A stretch of DNA of 64,000 nt from assembly GCA_023426435.1 (NCBI GenBank), contig JAFAAS010000051.1, positions 7,317 through 71,316 of the forward strand. The letters run 5' to 3'. Positions 9,635 to 20,100 of this stretch are shown here, one piece after another. Position numbers and translations under genes: made by a program. Under the pieces are notes generated by a model. It searched no databases, was not told the DNA's origin, and saw nothing but the letters and a program-made list of their open reading frames with translations. How positions within the stretch are numbered: the first letter of the stretch is position 1; each line of letters opens with the position of its first letter. Source of the stretch: Verrucomicrobiota bacterium (GTDB lineage: Bacteria > Verrucomicrobiota > Verrucomicrobiia > Opitutales > Opitutaceae).

Positions 9635-11815
9635 ATGGTTTCCCCCACCCTGTCCAGCACCCTGCGCCGCTCGCTGCTGATCAAGGTCATCTCGAAGCCC
9701 GCCCCCAGCCGCGAAGACGTCAGCTCCGTCATCGAGCTCACCTCCTCGAAAATCGTCGAAGCGCTCCAGGCGCAGTCGATGACGTTCTACCTCGTCGAAG
9801 GCAACGACATCGCTTTCAAGAACGTTTACTACTCGCCCACACTCTGGGCCCACGACCACGCGCTCGAAAAGAAACTCCAGGAAACCGCCGCCAAGCTCCT
9901 CGCGCTTAAACTCCCGCTCGGCACCGGCGTCGTCGGCAAAGTCATCTCCACCGGCGAACCCGTCTTCTTCCGCAACACCGAGACGCAGGCGCCCATGATG
10001 GCGTCCCTCGCTCCGACCACCGGTTTCGAGGTCCGCTCGATGCTCACGGTCCCGCTCAAGACCAACATCGTCATCGGCGCCATCCAGGTCCTCAACAAGG
10101 AGCAGTCCGCCGGCACCGGCGGCGAATTCACCGACAAGGATTTGGTCCTCCTCCAGGAGGTCGCCGAATACTCCGCCACGCTCATCCAGCGGATGGTCGA
10201 CCCGAAGTTCCAACTCTCGGCCGACGACACCGCCCGTTTCGTCGCCAAGCTCACCGATCTTCCGCTCGTCACCCAGCCCGACGAAATCGAAATCGACGGG
10301 AAGCTCCTCGAGGTCGTCGGCGACGCCCTCATTCGCCGCGAGGGCGTCTTCCCCCACAAACGCCTTTCACCGAATTCCGTCGCGGTCCTCATGACCAACC
10401 CGCTCGACTACGCCAAACGCGAGGCGTTTTCGCAGGCGATGGATCTCACCATCGAGGATGTCAGCGTCGTCTCCGCCACGCTTTTCGACTCCCTCCTCAA
10501 AAAATATTTCAAGGACACCGCCGCCGCCGGCTCCGCGTCCGTCGACGTCGCCTCCGTCGCCGAAGAAATCAACACCGCCTACACCGGCGACGGCGTCGCC
10601 GAAGCCAGCCCCGCCGATCTCGAAGACGAAGAATCCGCTCCCATCGTCCAACTCGCCAATCGCATCATCGAAGACGCTTACGTCTCCGGCGCGTCCGACA
10701 TCCACATCGAGCCGATGGAAAAAGACCTCGTCGTGCGCTACCGCATCGACGGTCTCTGCCAGGAAAAACTCCGCCTCCCCAAACAGGCCATCAACGCCCT
10801 CGTCACGCGCCTCAAGATCATGTGCAACCTCGACATTTCCGAACGTCGGTTGCCCCAGGACGGACGCATCGTTTTCAAAAAATACACGAAGAAGAACATC
10901 GACATCGACCTCCGCGTCGCCACCGGCCCGATGAACCATGGCGAGAAGGTCGTCATGCGCATCCTCGATAAACAGAAGACCACGCTCCCGCTCCCCGCGC
11001 TCGGCTTCTCCGAGGAAAACCTCGCCAAATACCGCGAGTGCATCCGCCAGCCCTACGGCATGATCCTGCACTGCGGACCCACCGGCTCCGGCAAGTCCAT
11101 GACGCTCTACTCCGCCCTCGCGGAAGTAAACACGCCCGACGTCAACATCCAGACCGCCGAGGATCCGATCGAATACACGCTGCCCGGCCTCAACCAGATG
11201 CAGATGAACCGGCAGATCGGGCTCACCTTCGCCCGCGCCCTCCGCTGCTACCTGCGCATGGACCCCGACATCATCCTCGTCGGCGAAATCCGCGACGAGG
11301 AAACCGCCGGCATCGCCGTCGAAGCCGCGCTCACCGGCCACCTGCTCGTCTCCACGCTCCACACCAACGACGCGCCGTCCACCGTCACGCGTCTCGGGGA
11401 AATGGGCATCGAGCCGTTCAACATCTCCGCCTGCCTCGTCTGCGTCTGCGCCCAACGTCTCCTCCGCCGCGTCTGCAAAAACTGCAAGATCCCCTACGAG
11501 CCGCAGGGACGCGAAAAAGACATCCTCGAAAAAGCGATCGGCTGGAGCGGCCAGATCTTCAAAGCCAACCCGCAAGGCTGCCCCACCTGCGGCGGCATCG
11601 GCTACAAGGGCCGCGTCGGTATCCACGAACTGATGACAAACAGCGAGGAGCTGACCGAAGCCATCAACAAGGAGGCCGAGGTCGCCGAACTGAAGCGCGT
11701 CGCCATGCGCAACGGCATGAAAACGCTCCACCAGGATTCGATGCTGAAAGTAAAGATGGGCCTCACCACCATCGAGGAAGCCCTCAGCAACGTCCCCCCC
11801 GACCTCATCCTCTGA
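9635..11815 (+). CDS. PilB/GspE-type secretion ATPase with N-terminal GAF domain
   Basis: A 726-residue assembly ATPase for type IV pili or type II secretion. Residues about 15-185 are a GAF domain ([20 protein letters not shown], then [18 protein letters not shown]). The usual ATPase follows: [20 protein letters not shown], Walker A GPTGSGKS at 481-488, Asp-box and Walker B region [10 protein letters not shown], the His box STLHTNDA, and a zinc-binding tetracysteine region from about 613 (CKNC, then CPTCGG). The ATG at 9635 is chosen because upstream sequence is shadow of yraN. The GAF fusion suggests allosteric control by a small ligand or redox state. No other pilus gene is adjacent. Confidence 0.9.
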   Translation: MVSPTLSSTLRRSLLIKVISKPAPSREDVSSVIELTSSKIVEALQAQSMTFYLVEGNDIAFKNVYYSPTLWAHDHALEKKLQETAAKLLALKLPLGTGVVGKVISTGEPVFFRNTETQAPMMASLAPTTGFEVRSMLTVPLKTNIVIGAIQVLNKEQSAGTGGEFTDKDLVLLQEVAEYSATLIQRMVDPKFQLSADDTARFVAKLTDLPLVTQPDEIEIDGKLLEVVGDALIRREGVFPHKRLSPNSVAVLMTNPLDYAKREAFSQAMDLTIEDVSVVSATLFDSLLKKYFKDTAAAGSASVDVASVAEEINTAYTGDGVAEASPADLEDEESAPIVQLANRIIEDAYVSGASDIHIEPMEKDLVVRYRIDGLCQEKLRLPKQAINALVTRLKIMCNLDISERRLPQDGRIVFKKYTKKNIDIDLRVATGPMNHGEKVVMRILDKQKTTLPLPALGFSEENLAKYRECIRQPYGMILHCGPTGSGKSMTLYSALAEVNTPDVNIQTAEDPIEYTLPGLNQMQMNRQIGLTFARALRCYLRMDPDIILVGEIRDEETAGIAVEAALTGHLLVSTLHTNDAPSTVTRLGEMGIEPFNISACLVCVCAQRLLRRVCKNCKIPYEPQGREKDILEKAIGWSGQIFKANPQGCPTCGGIGYKGRVGIHELMTNSEELTEAINKEAEVAELKRVAMRNGMKTLHQDSMLKVKMGLTTIEEALSNVPPDLIL

Positions 11816-11832
11816 GCTTCTGCTCTGGCTGA

Positions 11833-11857
11833 TGGAGGCGCGGTGCCCCCACCGCGC
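11833..11857. repeat. GC-hairpin repeat, family A, copy 1
   Basis: A perfect hairpin with arms GCGCGGTG and CACCGCGC around CCCC, preceded by TGGAG, 17 nt after the pilB stop. Identical cores occur at 35693-35717 and 48482-48506, each just after a stop codon. Confidence 0.8.
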
Positions 11858-11950
11858 AGCCCATCCGACGGTCCTTCCCGAAAGGACGACGCGTCTACGA
11901 CACGCTCCCGTATTGCAGGAAACTGTCGAACAGTCTCTCCTCGGCGCCCC

Positions 11951-14428
11951 ATGCTTCCTTCGCGTTACCCCGCCCTCGCACTCGCATTCCTGCTGAGCGC
12001 GCTCCCCTTCATTCGCGTCGCCGCTCAGATGCAGCCGCACGCCCGCCTCGACGACGAAATGCTGCCCATCGTCGCCTGCTCCGACAAAGACCTCACCGTT
12101 CTCCGCAACGGAAAAAAGAATCGCACCCGCGACCTGAATTTCGAAATCCGGCGCGGCCCCGGCTTCGCCGAGGGTTTCATTCAAATCAGCGACATCGTCG
12201 CCGACACCGATCCGCTCCGCGACGCTCCCCTCAAGGAACGCGCGCACCCGAGCGCCATCCGCTTCCGCTACACCGCCAAGCTCACCGCCGACCGCAGTCT
12301 CGACGATTGCTACGGCCTCCTCACTTTCATCGCGCAGGGATCCATCCAGCGGAAACTCGTCCCCATCGGCGATCTCTCCGCCCGCAAGACCAAGGAGATC
12401 GAGGTCGAGCTCCGCAGCCCGATCGACGCCCCGGGCTCGATTCATCTGTTTTCCAAATCCCTCGAGGTTCGCACCAACGAGCACCCCGACACCTACGATG
12501 TTCAGGCGTTCTATGCCGACTTGCTCAAGAACGTGAAAGGCATCGCCGCCGCCGAGCTCGTGAAGTTCGACGACGTCAACCCGCACGAGCTCTCCGCCGA
12601 CGGCCGCTATCTCGCCACCGTCCGCAAGCGCGCCGCCAACAAGGAGCTCATCGTTTACGATCTCTCCTCGATGAAGCTCCTCTGCCAGGTGCCCGTCGCC
12701 GAAGCCGATGATTTCGTCGGCCACCTCACTTGGATCAGCGACCAGGAGGTCGCCTACGTCGCCGAAGACGACTTCCAGGACACCCGCAGCGAATACCGCC
12801 TCAACCTCCTCGACGTCCCAAGCAGCAAGACAAAGAGTCTCTCGAACGACGTCTTCTCCATCATCACCGCCCTCCCCGACCAACGCCACGTTCTCGTCGT
12901 CCGCGGCGGTCGCTACGCCGACTCGTTCTACAAATACGACGTCCGCACCGGCAAAACCTCCGACCTCGAAGATCCCGCTTTCGGCTTCTACCAATTCGAT
13001 CGCAACGGCACCGCCCGCATCCGCATGAGGGTCGAGAAGGACCGCTTCGAATTCTTCTGCCGCCCCACACCCGACTCGTCCTGGCGCCGCGTCGACGACC
13101 TCGTGAAACAACCCGACCTGCGTTTCGATTATCGCGCCGCCGACCGGCTCGACCGCGTCGCCGACATTCACTCCATCGGTCCCGATGGCGACACGCTCTA
13201 CATCTCCACCCGCCTCGGCACCGACCGCTGGGAACTCGCCGCCTTCAGCATGTCCGAGGGCATCATCAAGAAAACCATCGCTCGTCACCCGCGCTACGAT
13301 CTCACCGAGGGCGACGGCGGCATGGCTCGACTCCTCTTCGCCAAGGAATCCACCCGCCTCCTCGGCCTCATCTTCGAAACGCAAAAACCACAGGTCGTCT
13401 GGCTCGATCCCAACTACCAGGCAGCGCAGCAGGCGATGAACAAGAGCTTCCCCGACCACTTCAACTTACCCATCGACTGGTCGGAAGATGGATCGACGTT
13501 CATTTTCCTCACCACCAACGATCGCGATCCCGGCACGTTCTACGTTTTCCGCTCCACCGAGAATCGCCTCATCGCCGTCCTCGAGCTCGGCGCCCACCTC
13601 AAAGATCGCTCGCTCGCCCGCACCACGCCGGCCGAGTTCCCGACGCGCGACGGACAAAAAATCTACGGCTACGTCACCCGCCCTCCCGAACTCGACGGAC
13701 CCGCCCCGCTCCTCGTCAACGTTCACGGCGGTCCCATGGCGCGCGACGGCTGGCACTTCGACGCCACCAATCAGTTCTTCGCCACGCGCGGCTACATCGT
13801 TCTCCAGGTCAACTACCGCGGCTCCTCCGGCTACGGCGCCGCCTACCAAAACGCCGGTCTCCTCGCGCGACTCGACACCGTCATCATCGACGACATCGCC
13901 GACGCCGTCCGCCACCTCATCGATCAAAGCGAAGTCGATGCGTCTCGTGTCGCCATCACCGGCGCGAGCTTCGGCGGCTGGGCCACCTACATCAGCCTCG
14001 CGAAATACCCCGAACTCTATCGCGCCGGCATCGCCGTCGCCGCCGTTTCCAGCTGGCGCAAAACCCTCCGCGACGACCGCTGGGTTTTCGACAACCAGGT
14101 CGCCTATCGCTTCTGGAAAACACTCCTCCAACGCGAGAGCTTCAAAGCCGACGAGCCTTTCATCGACCCGCTCCTCCGCTCCGCCGAAATCAAACAGCCC
14201 GTCTTCATCGTCCACGGCGAACGCGACCCCATCGTTCACGCCACCGAAGCGCGCCAGATGCTCAACGCCCTCCGCAAGCACAACCCCAACATTCAGGCTA
14301 AATCCTTCCCGCTCGGCGGACACGGCAACTGGTCGATCGACGATCGTGTCATCTACCTCAACGAAATGGGCGCCTTCCTCGATCGCCACCTCACCCCTGC
14401 CGCAACTACCCTCGCCGCGAATCAATAG
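11951..14428 (+). CDS. secreted S9-family (prolyl oligopeptidase-like) peptidase
   Basis: An 825-residue protein. Residues 1-24 are a signal peptide (ALALAFLLSALPF, then VAAQ). The middle is a beta-propeller-like region, and the C-terminal alpha/beta-hydrolase carries the S9 triad: Ser673 in GASFGGW, Asp759 in HGERDPIVH and His791 in GGHGNW. The oxyanion region NVHGGPMARDGW is present. It should cleave peptides after export, probably in the periplasm. The ATG at 11951 directly precedes the signal peptide; the longer frame is not plausible. It is followed after 97 bp by the SLOG-membrane gene on the same strand, but a functional link is not evident. Confidence 0.94.
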   Translation: MLPSRYPALALAFLLSALPFIRVAAQMQPHARLDDEMLPIVACSDKDLTVLRNGKKNRTRDLNFEIRRGPGFAEGFIQISDIVADTDPLRDAPLKERAHPSAIRFRYTAKLTADRSLDDCYGLLTFIAQGSIQRKLVPIGDLSARKTKEIEVELRSPIDAPGSIHLFSKSLEVRTNEHPDTYDVQAFYADLLKNVKGIAAAELVKFDDVNPHELSADGRYLATVRKRAANKELIVYDLSSMKLLCQVPVAEADDFVGHLTWISDQEVAYVAEDDFQDTRSEYRLNLLDVPSSKTKSLSNDVFSIITALPDQRHVLVVRGGRYADSFYKYDVRTGKTSDLEDPAFGFYQFDRNGTARIRMRVEKDRFEFFCRPTPDSSWRRVDDLVKQPDLRFDYRAADRLDRVADIHSIGPDGDTLYISTRLGTDRWELAAFSMSEGIIKKTIARHPRYDLTEGDGGMARLLFAKESTRLLGLIFETQKPQVVWLDPNYQAAQQAMNKSFPDHFNLPIDWSEDGSTFIFLTTNDRDPGTFYVFRSTENRLIAVLELGAHLKDRSLARTTPAEFPTRDGQKIYGYVTRPPELDGPAPLLVNVHGGPMARDGWHFDATNQFFATRGYIVLQVNYRGSSGYGAAYQNAGLLARLDTVIIDDIADAVRHLIDQSEVDASRVAITGASFGGWATYISLAKYPELYRAGIAVAAVSSWRKTLRDDRWVFDNQVAYRFWKTLLQRESFKADEPFIDPLLRSAEIKQPVFIVHGERDPIVHATEARQMLNALRKHNPNIQAKSFPLGGHGNWSIDDRVIYLNEMGAFLDRHLTPAATTLAANQ

Positions 14429-14525
14429 CCCATATGCGGCGGGGCCTCCCGCCCCCGCCGTTCGCCTCGCCTCCGCCCGCTTTTCCATCGCCAACCTCTC
14501 CGGCGCGCATTCTCTCGATCCTCGA

Positions 14526-15959
14526 ATGCCCGCCACGCCCGTCTTCGTTGGCTTTACCGGACACCGCCGGCTCTCCGATCCCGCGACCGCGTCTCGCGCC
14601 ATTCGTCGCGCGCTCGACGATATCGCCGCCCACACCGGCGCCCGCCTCGTTGGCATCTCCTCCATCGCCAGCGGCGCCGACACGCTTTTCGCCGAAGAAC
14701 TCGCCCGCCGCGACGCCCCTTGGCTGCTCCTCCTCCCGTTCCCGCTCGACCGCTTTCGCAACGACTTCGAGCCCGACGAATGGGCCCGCGTCGAAGCCGT
14801 TCTGCCGCGCGCACTGAGCACGCAAATCGAACCGCCCGCCGATCGCCGCGACGACGCCTATCTCACCTGCGGCCATCGCACCGTCGACGACTCCGACGTT
14901 CTGATCGCGCTCTGGAACGGCGATCCCGCCGCCGGCGTCGGCGGCACGGGCGACGTCGTCGCTTACGCCCGCGCCCAACAAAAACCGCTTCTCTGGATCC
15001 ACGAGCCTTCCGGCGAAATCTCCTCCGAACATCTCGACCGGCTCCCGCCTCGCCCTCGCTCATCCCCATCTTCCAACACCTCCTCGTCAACGCTCCCCGC
15101 TGCCGGTCGCGCCGCCGCCGAATCCCTGCTCGCCCGTTTCGATCGTCGCGCCAGCGCCCTCCGTCCGCGCGCGCTGAATCTCAACCTCGTCCTCATCCTC
15201 GCGCACCAACTCGCCACCGCCGTCGCCATCGCCGCCCTCGTCTGGGTCGGCCTCGCCGCCGTCCAATCCACCGCCACCTGGCTCAAGCTCGCCATCCTCG
15301 TCACCGCGCTCGCCACGCCGCTTCTTCTCCGCCGCGCTCACCAGGGCTGGATCAGAACCCGCCTCGAAGCCGAGATCGTTCGCGCCGCCCTCCAACTCTG
15401 GCCCCTCGCCCATCCGGAAACGACGTTCGCCGCCCTCCGCCTCCCCGGCTTCGAATCCCTCCACCGCCGCCTGCTTCTCCTCCGCCTCGAGGACCGTGCC
15501 GCAACCCGACCATTCGAAACCGCGCGCACTCACTACCTCGCGCATCGCGTGATCGACCAACACAACTACTTCTCCGCCCAAGCCACCAAATCCCGCCAGC
15601 GTCTCACCCGCTTCCGCCGCGCCGCCTACGCCTGCAGCCTCGGCGCCATCGCCTGCGGCGCCAGTCTCGCTTTTCACGTTCCCGACTGGGACACCGCCTA
15701 CCCGCTCGTCAAACTCGCCGCCCTCACGCTCCCGCTCGCCACCGCCGCCCTTCTCGGCGCCGCGCTCTCGCTCGATTACGCCCGTCGCGCCGCCCGCTAC
15801 CGCGAGCTCGCCGACCACCTCGCCACCGCCCGCGTCCGCCTCGAACACGCCCGCACGCCCGCCCAACTCGAACGCCTCGTCGCCGAAACCGAGCGCACCC
15901 TCCTCTTCGAGGTCTGGGAATGGTATTCGCTCGCGCGATACACGTCCGGCGGACATTGA
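14526..15959 (+). CDS. SLOG-domain protein with multi-TM (SLATT-like) C-terminus
   Basis: A 477-residue protein. Residues 1-155 form a SLOG/LOG Rossmann-like domain: VFVGFTGHRRLSD at the start, GISSIASGADTLFAEELARR, then DDSDVLIALWNGDPAAGVGG and a final strand KPLLWIHEP. Residues about 220-275 carry two TM helices (LNLVLILAHQLATAVAIAAL and LKLAILVTALATPLLL). A second TM pair lies at about 365-425, before a charged helix ending LLFEVWEWY, reminiscent of SLATT membrane effectors. SLOG domains bind or process nucleotide-derived ligands; in Thoeris ThsA one senses a TIR-made signal. A ligand-gated membrane effector is therefore a reasonable inference. The patatin gene begins 22 bp downstream. Confidence 0.75.
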   Translation: MPATPVFVGFTGHRRLSDPATASRAIRRALDDIAAHTGARLVGISSIASGADTLFAEELARRDAPWLLLLPFPLDRFRNDFEPDEWARVEAVLPRALSTQIEPPADRRDDAYLTCGHRTVDDSDVLIALWNGDPAAGVGGTGDVVAYARAQQKPLLWIHEPSGEISSEHLDRLPPRPRSSPSSNTSSSTLPAAGRAAAESLLARFDRRASALRPRALNLNLVLILAHQLATAVAIAALVWVGLAAVQSTATWLKLAILVTALATPLLLRRAHQGWIRTRLEAEIVRAALQLWPLAHPETTFAALRLPGFESLHRRLLLLRLEDRAATRPFETARTHYLAHRVIDQHNYFSAQATKSRQRLTRFRRAAYACSLGAIACGASLAFHVPDWDTAYPLVKLAALTLPLATAALLGAALSLDYARRAARYRELADHLATARVRLEHARTPAQLERLVAETERTLLFEVWEWYSLARYTSGGH

Positions 15960-15981
15960 ACGACGTCGTCTTTTTCCAGCA

Positions 15982-17079
15982 GTGAAACGCATCCTCACCC
16001 TCGACGGCGGCGGCATCCGCGGCGTCTTCAGCCTCGCCATCCTCAAGCATATCGAATCGGTCTTCCGCCAGCACCGCGGTCGGCCCGATCTCGTCCTCCG
16101 CGACGAATTCGACTTCTTCGCCGGCACCAGCACCGGCGCCATCATCGCCACCTGCCTCGCCTGGGGCCTCGGTGCCGACGAAATTCTCCGCCTCTACGAA
16201 GAACGCGGTTCCGAGATGTTCGCCCGCGCCATGTGGCACCAGCGTTTCTTCCGCAACAAATACCGCGCCGACGTCATCGCCGATTTCTTCCGCAGCCAGT
16301 TCACCGAAGACGACGGCTCCCCCGCCCTTCTCGGCACCAAAAAACTCTCTCCGGCCGGCCGGCAGAAATTCCTGCTGCTCGTCATGCGCAACGCCACCAC
16401 CGGCTCCGCCTGGCCCGTCTCCAACAACCCCGCCGCCCTCTTCAACGCCGCCGACGATCCCGGCTGCAATCTCAACGTTCCCCTCTGGAAACTTCTCCGC
16501 GCCAGCTCCGCCGCGCCGACGTTTTTCCCTCCCGAAGAAATCACGCTCGGCGGCCGCACGAGCCTTTTCGTCGACGGCGGTCTCACGCCTTACAACAACC
16601 CCGCCCTCATCGCCGCGCTCACCGCCACGCTTCCCGCCTATCGCATGAACTGGCGCGCCACGCCCGACGACCTGCTCGTTGTATCCGTCGGAACAGGACA
16701 CGTCCGCGCCCAGCTCCGCAAAAGCCAGGCCCGCGAGCTCCACACGCTCGACTTCGCCCGCTACATCGCGCCCGCGATGATCTCCAGCGTCGCCATCGAA
16801 CAGGACATGATTTGCCGAATTCTCGGCCGCTGCCTTCACGGCGCCGAACTCGACATGGAACTCGGCAACCTCCACACCAGCGGCCTCCTCGAACCCGCGG
16901 AGAAAAAGTTCTCCTACGTCCGCTACGACCGCCGCTTCACCGCCGACGAAACCGACGCCTTCGAAAAAGCCACAAAGAAACAATTCAGCCTCGATAACCT
17001 CGATCTCATCCCCGAGCTGAAAAAATTCGGCACCGACTACGCCGTCGCCCACGTCCGCCCCGAACACCTCGGCCTATAG
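15982..17079 (+). CDS. CapV-like patatin phospholipase
   Basis: A 365-residue patatin-family lipase. The oxyanion-hole motif DGGGIRG is at residues 8-14, the nucleophile Ser50 lies in GTSTG, and the catalytic Asp198 in DGG. All dyad elements are intact, so it should hydrolyse membrane phospholipids. CapV phospholipases with this N-terminal LTLDGGGIRG arrangement act as effectors in CBASS defence, but no CD-NTase gene is visible here. The start is GTG at 15982, 22 bp after the SLOG-TM gene, suggesting co-transcription. It converges on the TIR gene, with a hairpin repeat right after its stop. Confidence 0.92.
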   Translation: MKRILTLDGGGIRGVFSLAILKHIESVFRQHRGRPDLVLRDEFDFFAGTSTGAIIATCLAWGLGADEILRLYEERGSEMFARAMWHQRFFRNKYRADVIADFFRSQFTEDDGSPALLGTKKLSPAGRQKFLLLVMRNATTGSAWPVSNNPAALFNAADDPGCNLNVPLWKLLRASSAAPTFFPPEEITLGGRTSLFVDGGLTPYNNPALIAALTATLPAYRMNWRATPDDLLVVSVGTGHVRAQLRKSQARELHTLDFARYIAPAMISSVAIEQDMICRILGRCLHGAELDMELGNLHTSGLLEPAEKKFSYVRYDRRFTADETDAFEKATKKQFSLDNLDLIPELKKFGTDYAVAHVRPEHLGL

Positions 17080-17104
17080 GTGGAGCCCGGCGTCCCGCCG
17101 GGCT
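17080..17104. repeat. GC-hairpin repeat, family B, directly after the patatin stop
   Basis: A hairpin with arms AGCCCGGCG (17084-17092) and CGCCGGGCT (17096-17104), beginning one base after the patatin stop codon. It belongs to the same family as 6314-6346 and 46649-46676. Confidence 0.75.
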
Positions 17105-17137
17105 CTTGCAGGTGAGTCCGTTAAGGTAGCGCGAACC

Positions 17138-17179
17138 AGCCTGCCCCAACGTGTCGGGGTCCCGGTAAGCCGCCCCTAC
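17138..17179. repeat. GC-hairpin repeat, family C variant, supplying the TIR-gene stop
   Basis: On the minus strand this reads GTAGGGGCGGCTTACC, then GGGACCCCGACACG and a GGGGCAGG tail. The TAG of its first bases is the stop codon of the TIR-WD40 gene. It resembles the GTAGGGCGGGG elements at 22932-22954 and 49988-50013. Confidence 0.55.
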
Positions 17180-20100
17180 TCGCGCCCCAACTCTCTCGCG
17201 CGCGCTCGCAACTCCTCCCGCTCCACCGCCACCCGCAGCGACACATACCGCTCGCTGTCCAGCAGCACCAATCCGACCCGCGAGCCGTCCTTCGCAAAAC
17301 TCGCCTGCGTCGCTCGCACATCCGGAACCTCGGCCAGCACCTCGCCATCCCGCAGCCGCACCACGCGAACGACATTCACATCCTGCACTGCCGCCAACCC
17401 CAACCGGCCGTCAGCCGCGAGCACGTTTTCCAACCGAAGCCTCTCCTTGCCGCCGTCGCGTGCCACGACCGCCGCCGCACCCGGCCATCCCTCGAGCAAT
17501 CGCTCCACGACGAGCAAACTTTCCCCGTCTTCAAGCACCGCGGTCAGCCCGGGCCGAAACTCCCCATGCACGTCCCCCGCAGGCTGCAATTCAGGCCATC
17601 TCCACCAACGCAATCGTCCGTCCTGATTCGAAATCAGCAACCGTCCCGTCGGATCAAACACCGTCTCGCCCACCAACGTCGTCGCTTCCGCAAACGCTCG
17701 CACACCCGTCGCGCTGCTCAGATCCACCTTCCATACTCCCTCCAACGTCCCCACGAGCACCGCGTTTTCCGTCGGATGCGGCACGATCAGCGACACATCG
17801 AAGTTCACCGCATCGGCAAACTTGAACCGCTTCTCCGACGCTCCCGTTTCCGCCGAAAAAACTTCCAACCACCCGCGTCCCGGCGACGCGATCACCTTCT
17901 GCCCATCCGCCGTAAACCCAGCGCTGAATCCCCACGTTTCCCCCTTCACCGGCTCCGCTGCAAGCGACACGACCGCCGCCCCTTCTTTTCCCAGGTTCAC
18001 GATTTCCCAGCTGCCGTCACCTTTGCGCACCAACGCGCGACGTCCGCGCGGCGCCAGCTGCACCTCCTCGTCACCATTTTTCGGATACCGCCCGAGGAGC
18101 GTCCCTTCGCGAGTGTCGTAAAACGTCACAACCGCCTCTTCGTCTCCGCTAGGCGGCAACACCGCTAACCATCCCTCCTCCTCGCGCCAAACATAGCGCG
18201 CCGTCGACTCACCCCACGCCCGAAGCCCGCCCGATTCGCGACTCCGACCTCCGGCGCTCCACCGCGCGAGCACGTTCCGTTCACCGACATCCCAGATCAG
18301 CAACTCACCCGCTCCACCCTTCAACAGAACGTCGCCGGTCCCCGACATCGCCGCCATTTGCACGCGATCCGGCAACTCCGCCTCGCGATCCACCGGCGCA
18401 ACCAGTCGCCACAACTTCAAATTTCCCGCCGCATCGCCCACCGCGAATCGCTTTGCATCCGGCGACAACGCCACCGCCGTCAACGCGTCCTCTACTCCGC
18501 TGATCTCGCTCTTCAATCCAAGCAACGGAAACCACAGCTCGGCGATGCCGCCAAACGCGATCGACGCCGCGATCGGTCCCGAATCCGCGGTCCCATCGGA
18601 CCACGCGATCACCGCGCTGCGCGCCGACACCTGCACCGGCATCCGCCCCAGCGGCTCCGCCACCACCGCCAACAAGCCTTCGCTCCGCCCGATCACGCGA
18701 CCGTCCGGCGCCGCATGCAACCACAGGTCCGTCACATGCTCGCCCGCTCCCGCTTCATAGTGCGCAATCCGCGCCCCGCTCTGCACATCCCACACGCCGG
18801 CCATCGCCGGCTGATCGTCACTCGTCACGACCGCAGCGATCCGCTTTCCGTCCATCGACGCCACGATCGATTTCAACCCGATTCGCTCGAGCGGACCGAT
18901 CCCTTCCAACGCGCAGCGCTCCCCGCCATCGCTCAACGAAAACACGGTCACGCCCGTATCCGCCTGGATGCGCAACACGACTCCCACTTCAGGCAAAACC
19001 TCCGCCCGCCCCCACACACCCGCTCGAATCGGAATCGTTCGCTCCGCGAATCCGTCGCTCAGCCGCACCAACCGCTGCGTCGCTTCTTCACCAGAGAAAT
19101 CGTTCAACACGATCCACCGAGGGCTGACGGTCCCCACGTCCGGCCGCACAAATCCCGCCGCTCCGGGCAACGCCGTCTTCCTCACCACCACACCCGTTTG
19201 CGGATTCCACCACGTCAACTCCGCCCGCTGCTCACCGTCCTCAAACTGCGTCCGCAACGTCACGATCTCGTCGCCACTTTCCGTCCATGCCGCGAGCTCC
19301 AACGGCCCCGTCTCCAACTTGGTCAACTCCTCCCCCGTCGCCGCGGACCAAACCCGCACTTCCTCCAGCGCCTCACTCGCCGTCAACAGCCGCTCCCCTC
19401 GTCCATCGAACCCCACCGCTGACACCCGCTGCCGGTGAGCCTCCCAGACGCGTTCCACCCGATGCCCATCCAGCGCCCGCCTCAACACATGCCACGCCGG
19501 CTCCAACTCTCTTCGCGCATCTTCCGCCCGCTCGATCGCGCCCAACGCCAGCCGCGCCGCCCGCGTCGGCTCGCCCGCCGCCAACGCCTGCCGCGCCCGC
19601 CCAATCTCCGCTTGCGCCGCCTCGAATCGCTTCTCCCGTTCCGCCGCATCGAATCGCGTCCACACCACCGCGCTCACCGCCAACGCCGCCGCGGCCAATC
19701 CGCCCAACCACATCCGCCGGCGCCGCCGGCGAATTTTTTCTCTCTGACGCAGGTCGTCGTAGTTCACGCCCACCACGCCCGCCAACAGCTTCAACAACGC
19801 ATTCTGCCTGCCATCCGCATGCACCCGCGCATCCGCCGCAATCGGTTCCGCCTGCACGTCCGACAACTGCCCGTCCGCCCCGAGCTGAAACCGCAACGCC
19901 GGCGGAAAACACTCCCGCTCCACCGCAACGCCCGGCTTCGCCAAACTCGCCCACGGCTCGCCATCGACGATCAACGCCAGCACCCGATTCGCGCGGCCCA
20001 GCCGCTTGAACGTCAAAATCTCCTCGTTCACCCACTGGCTCTTCGCCGAGCTGGGCGAACAGATGATGATCAAATAACGCGACTGCTCGATCGCGTTCTT

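Noticed and set aside
10367..13459. 1030-residue minus-strand open frame
   Set aside because: It runs opposite pilB and the S9 peptidase with Val/Glu/Asp/Gly-rich low-complexity text; a shadow frame.
12730..14301. 523-residue Arg/Pro/His-rich frame
   Set aside because: Same-strand shift frame of the S9 peptidase, without domain features.
11951..14428. S9 peptidase as part of the conflict block
   Set aside because: It is a secreted peptidase with no signalling or membrane link; the 97-bp gap and shared strand alone are not enough.
15982..17079. complete CBASS system
   Set aside because: The patatin resembles CapV, but no CD-NTase (GS...DxD) gene, E1/E2 or HORMA gene is present in the window.
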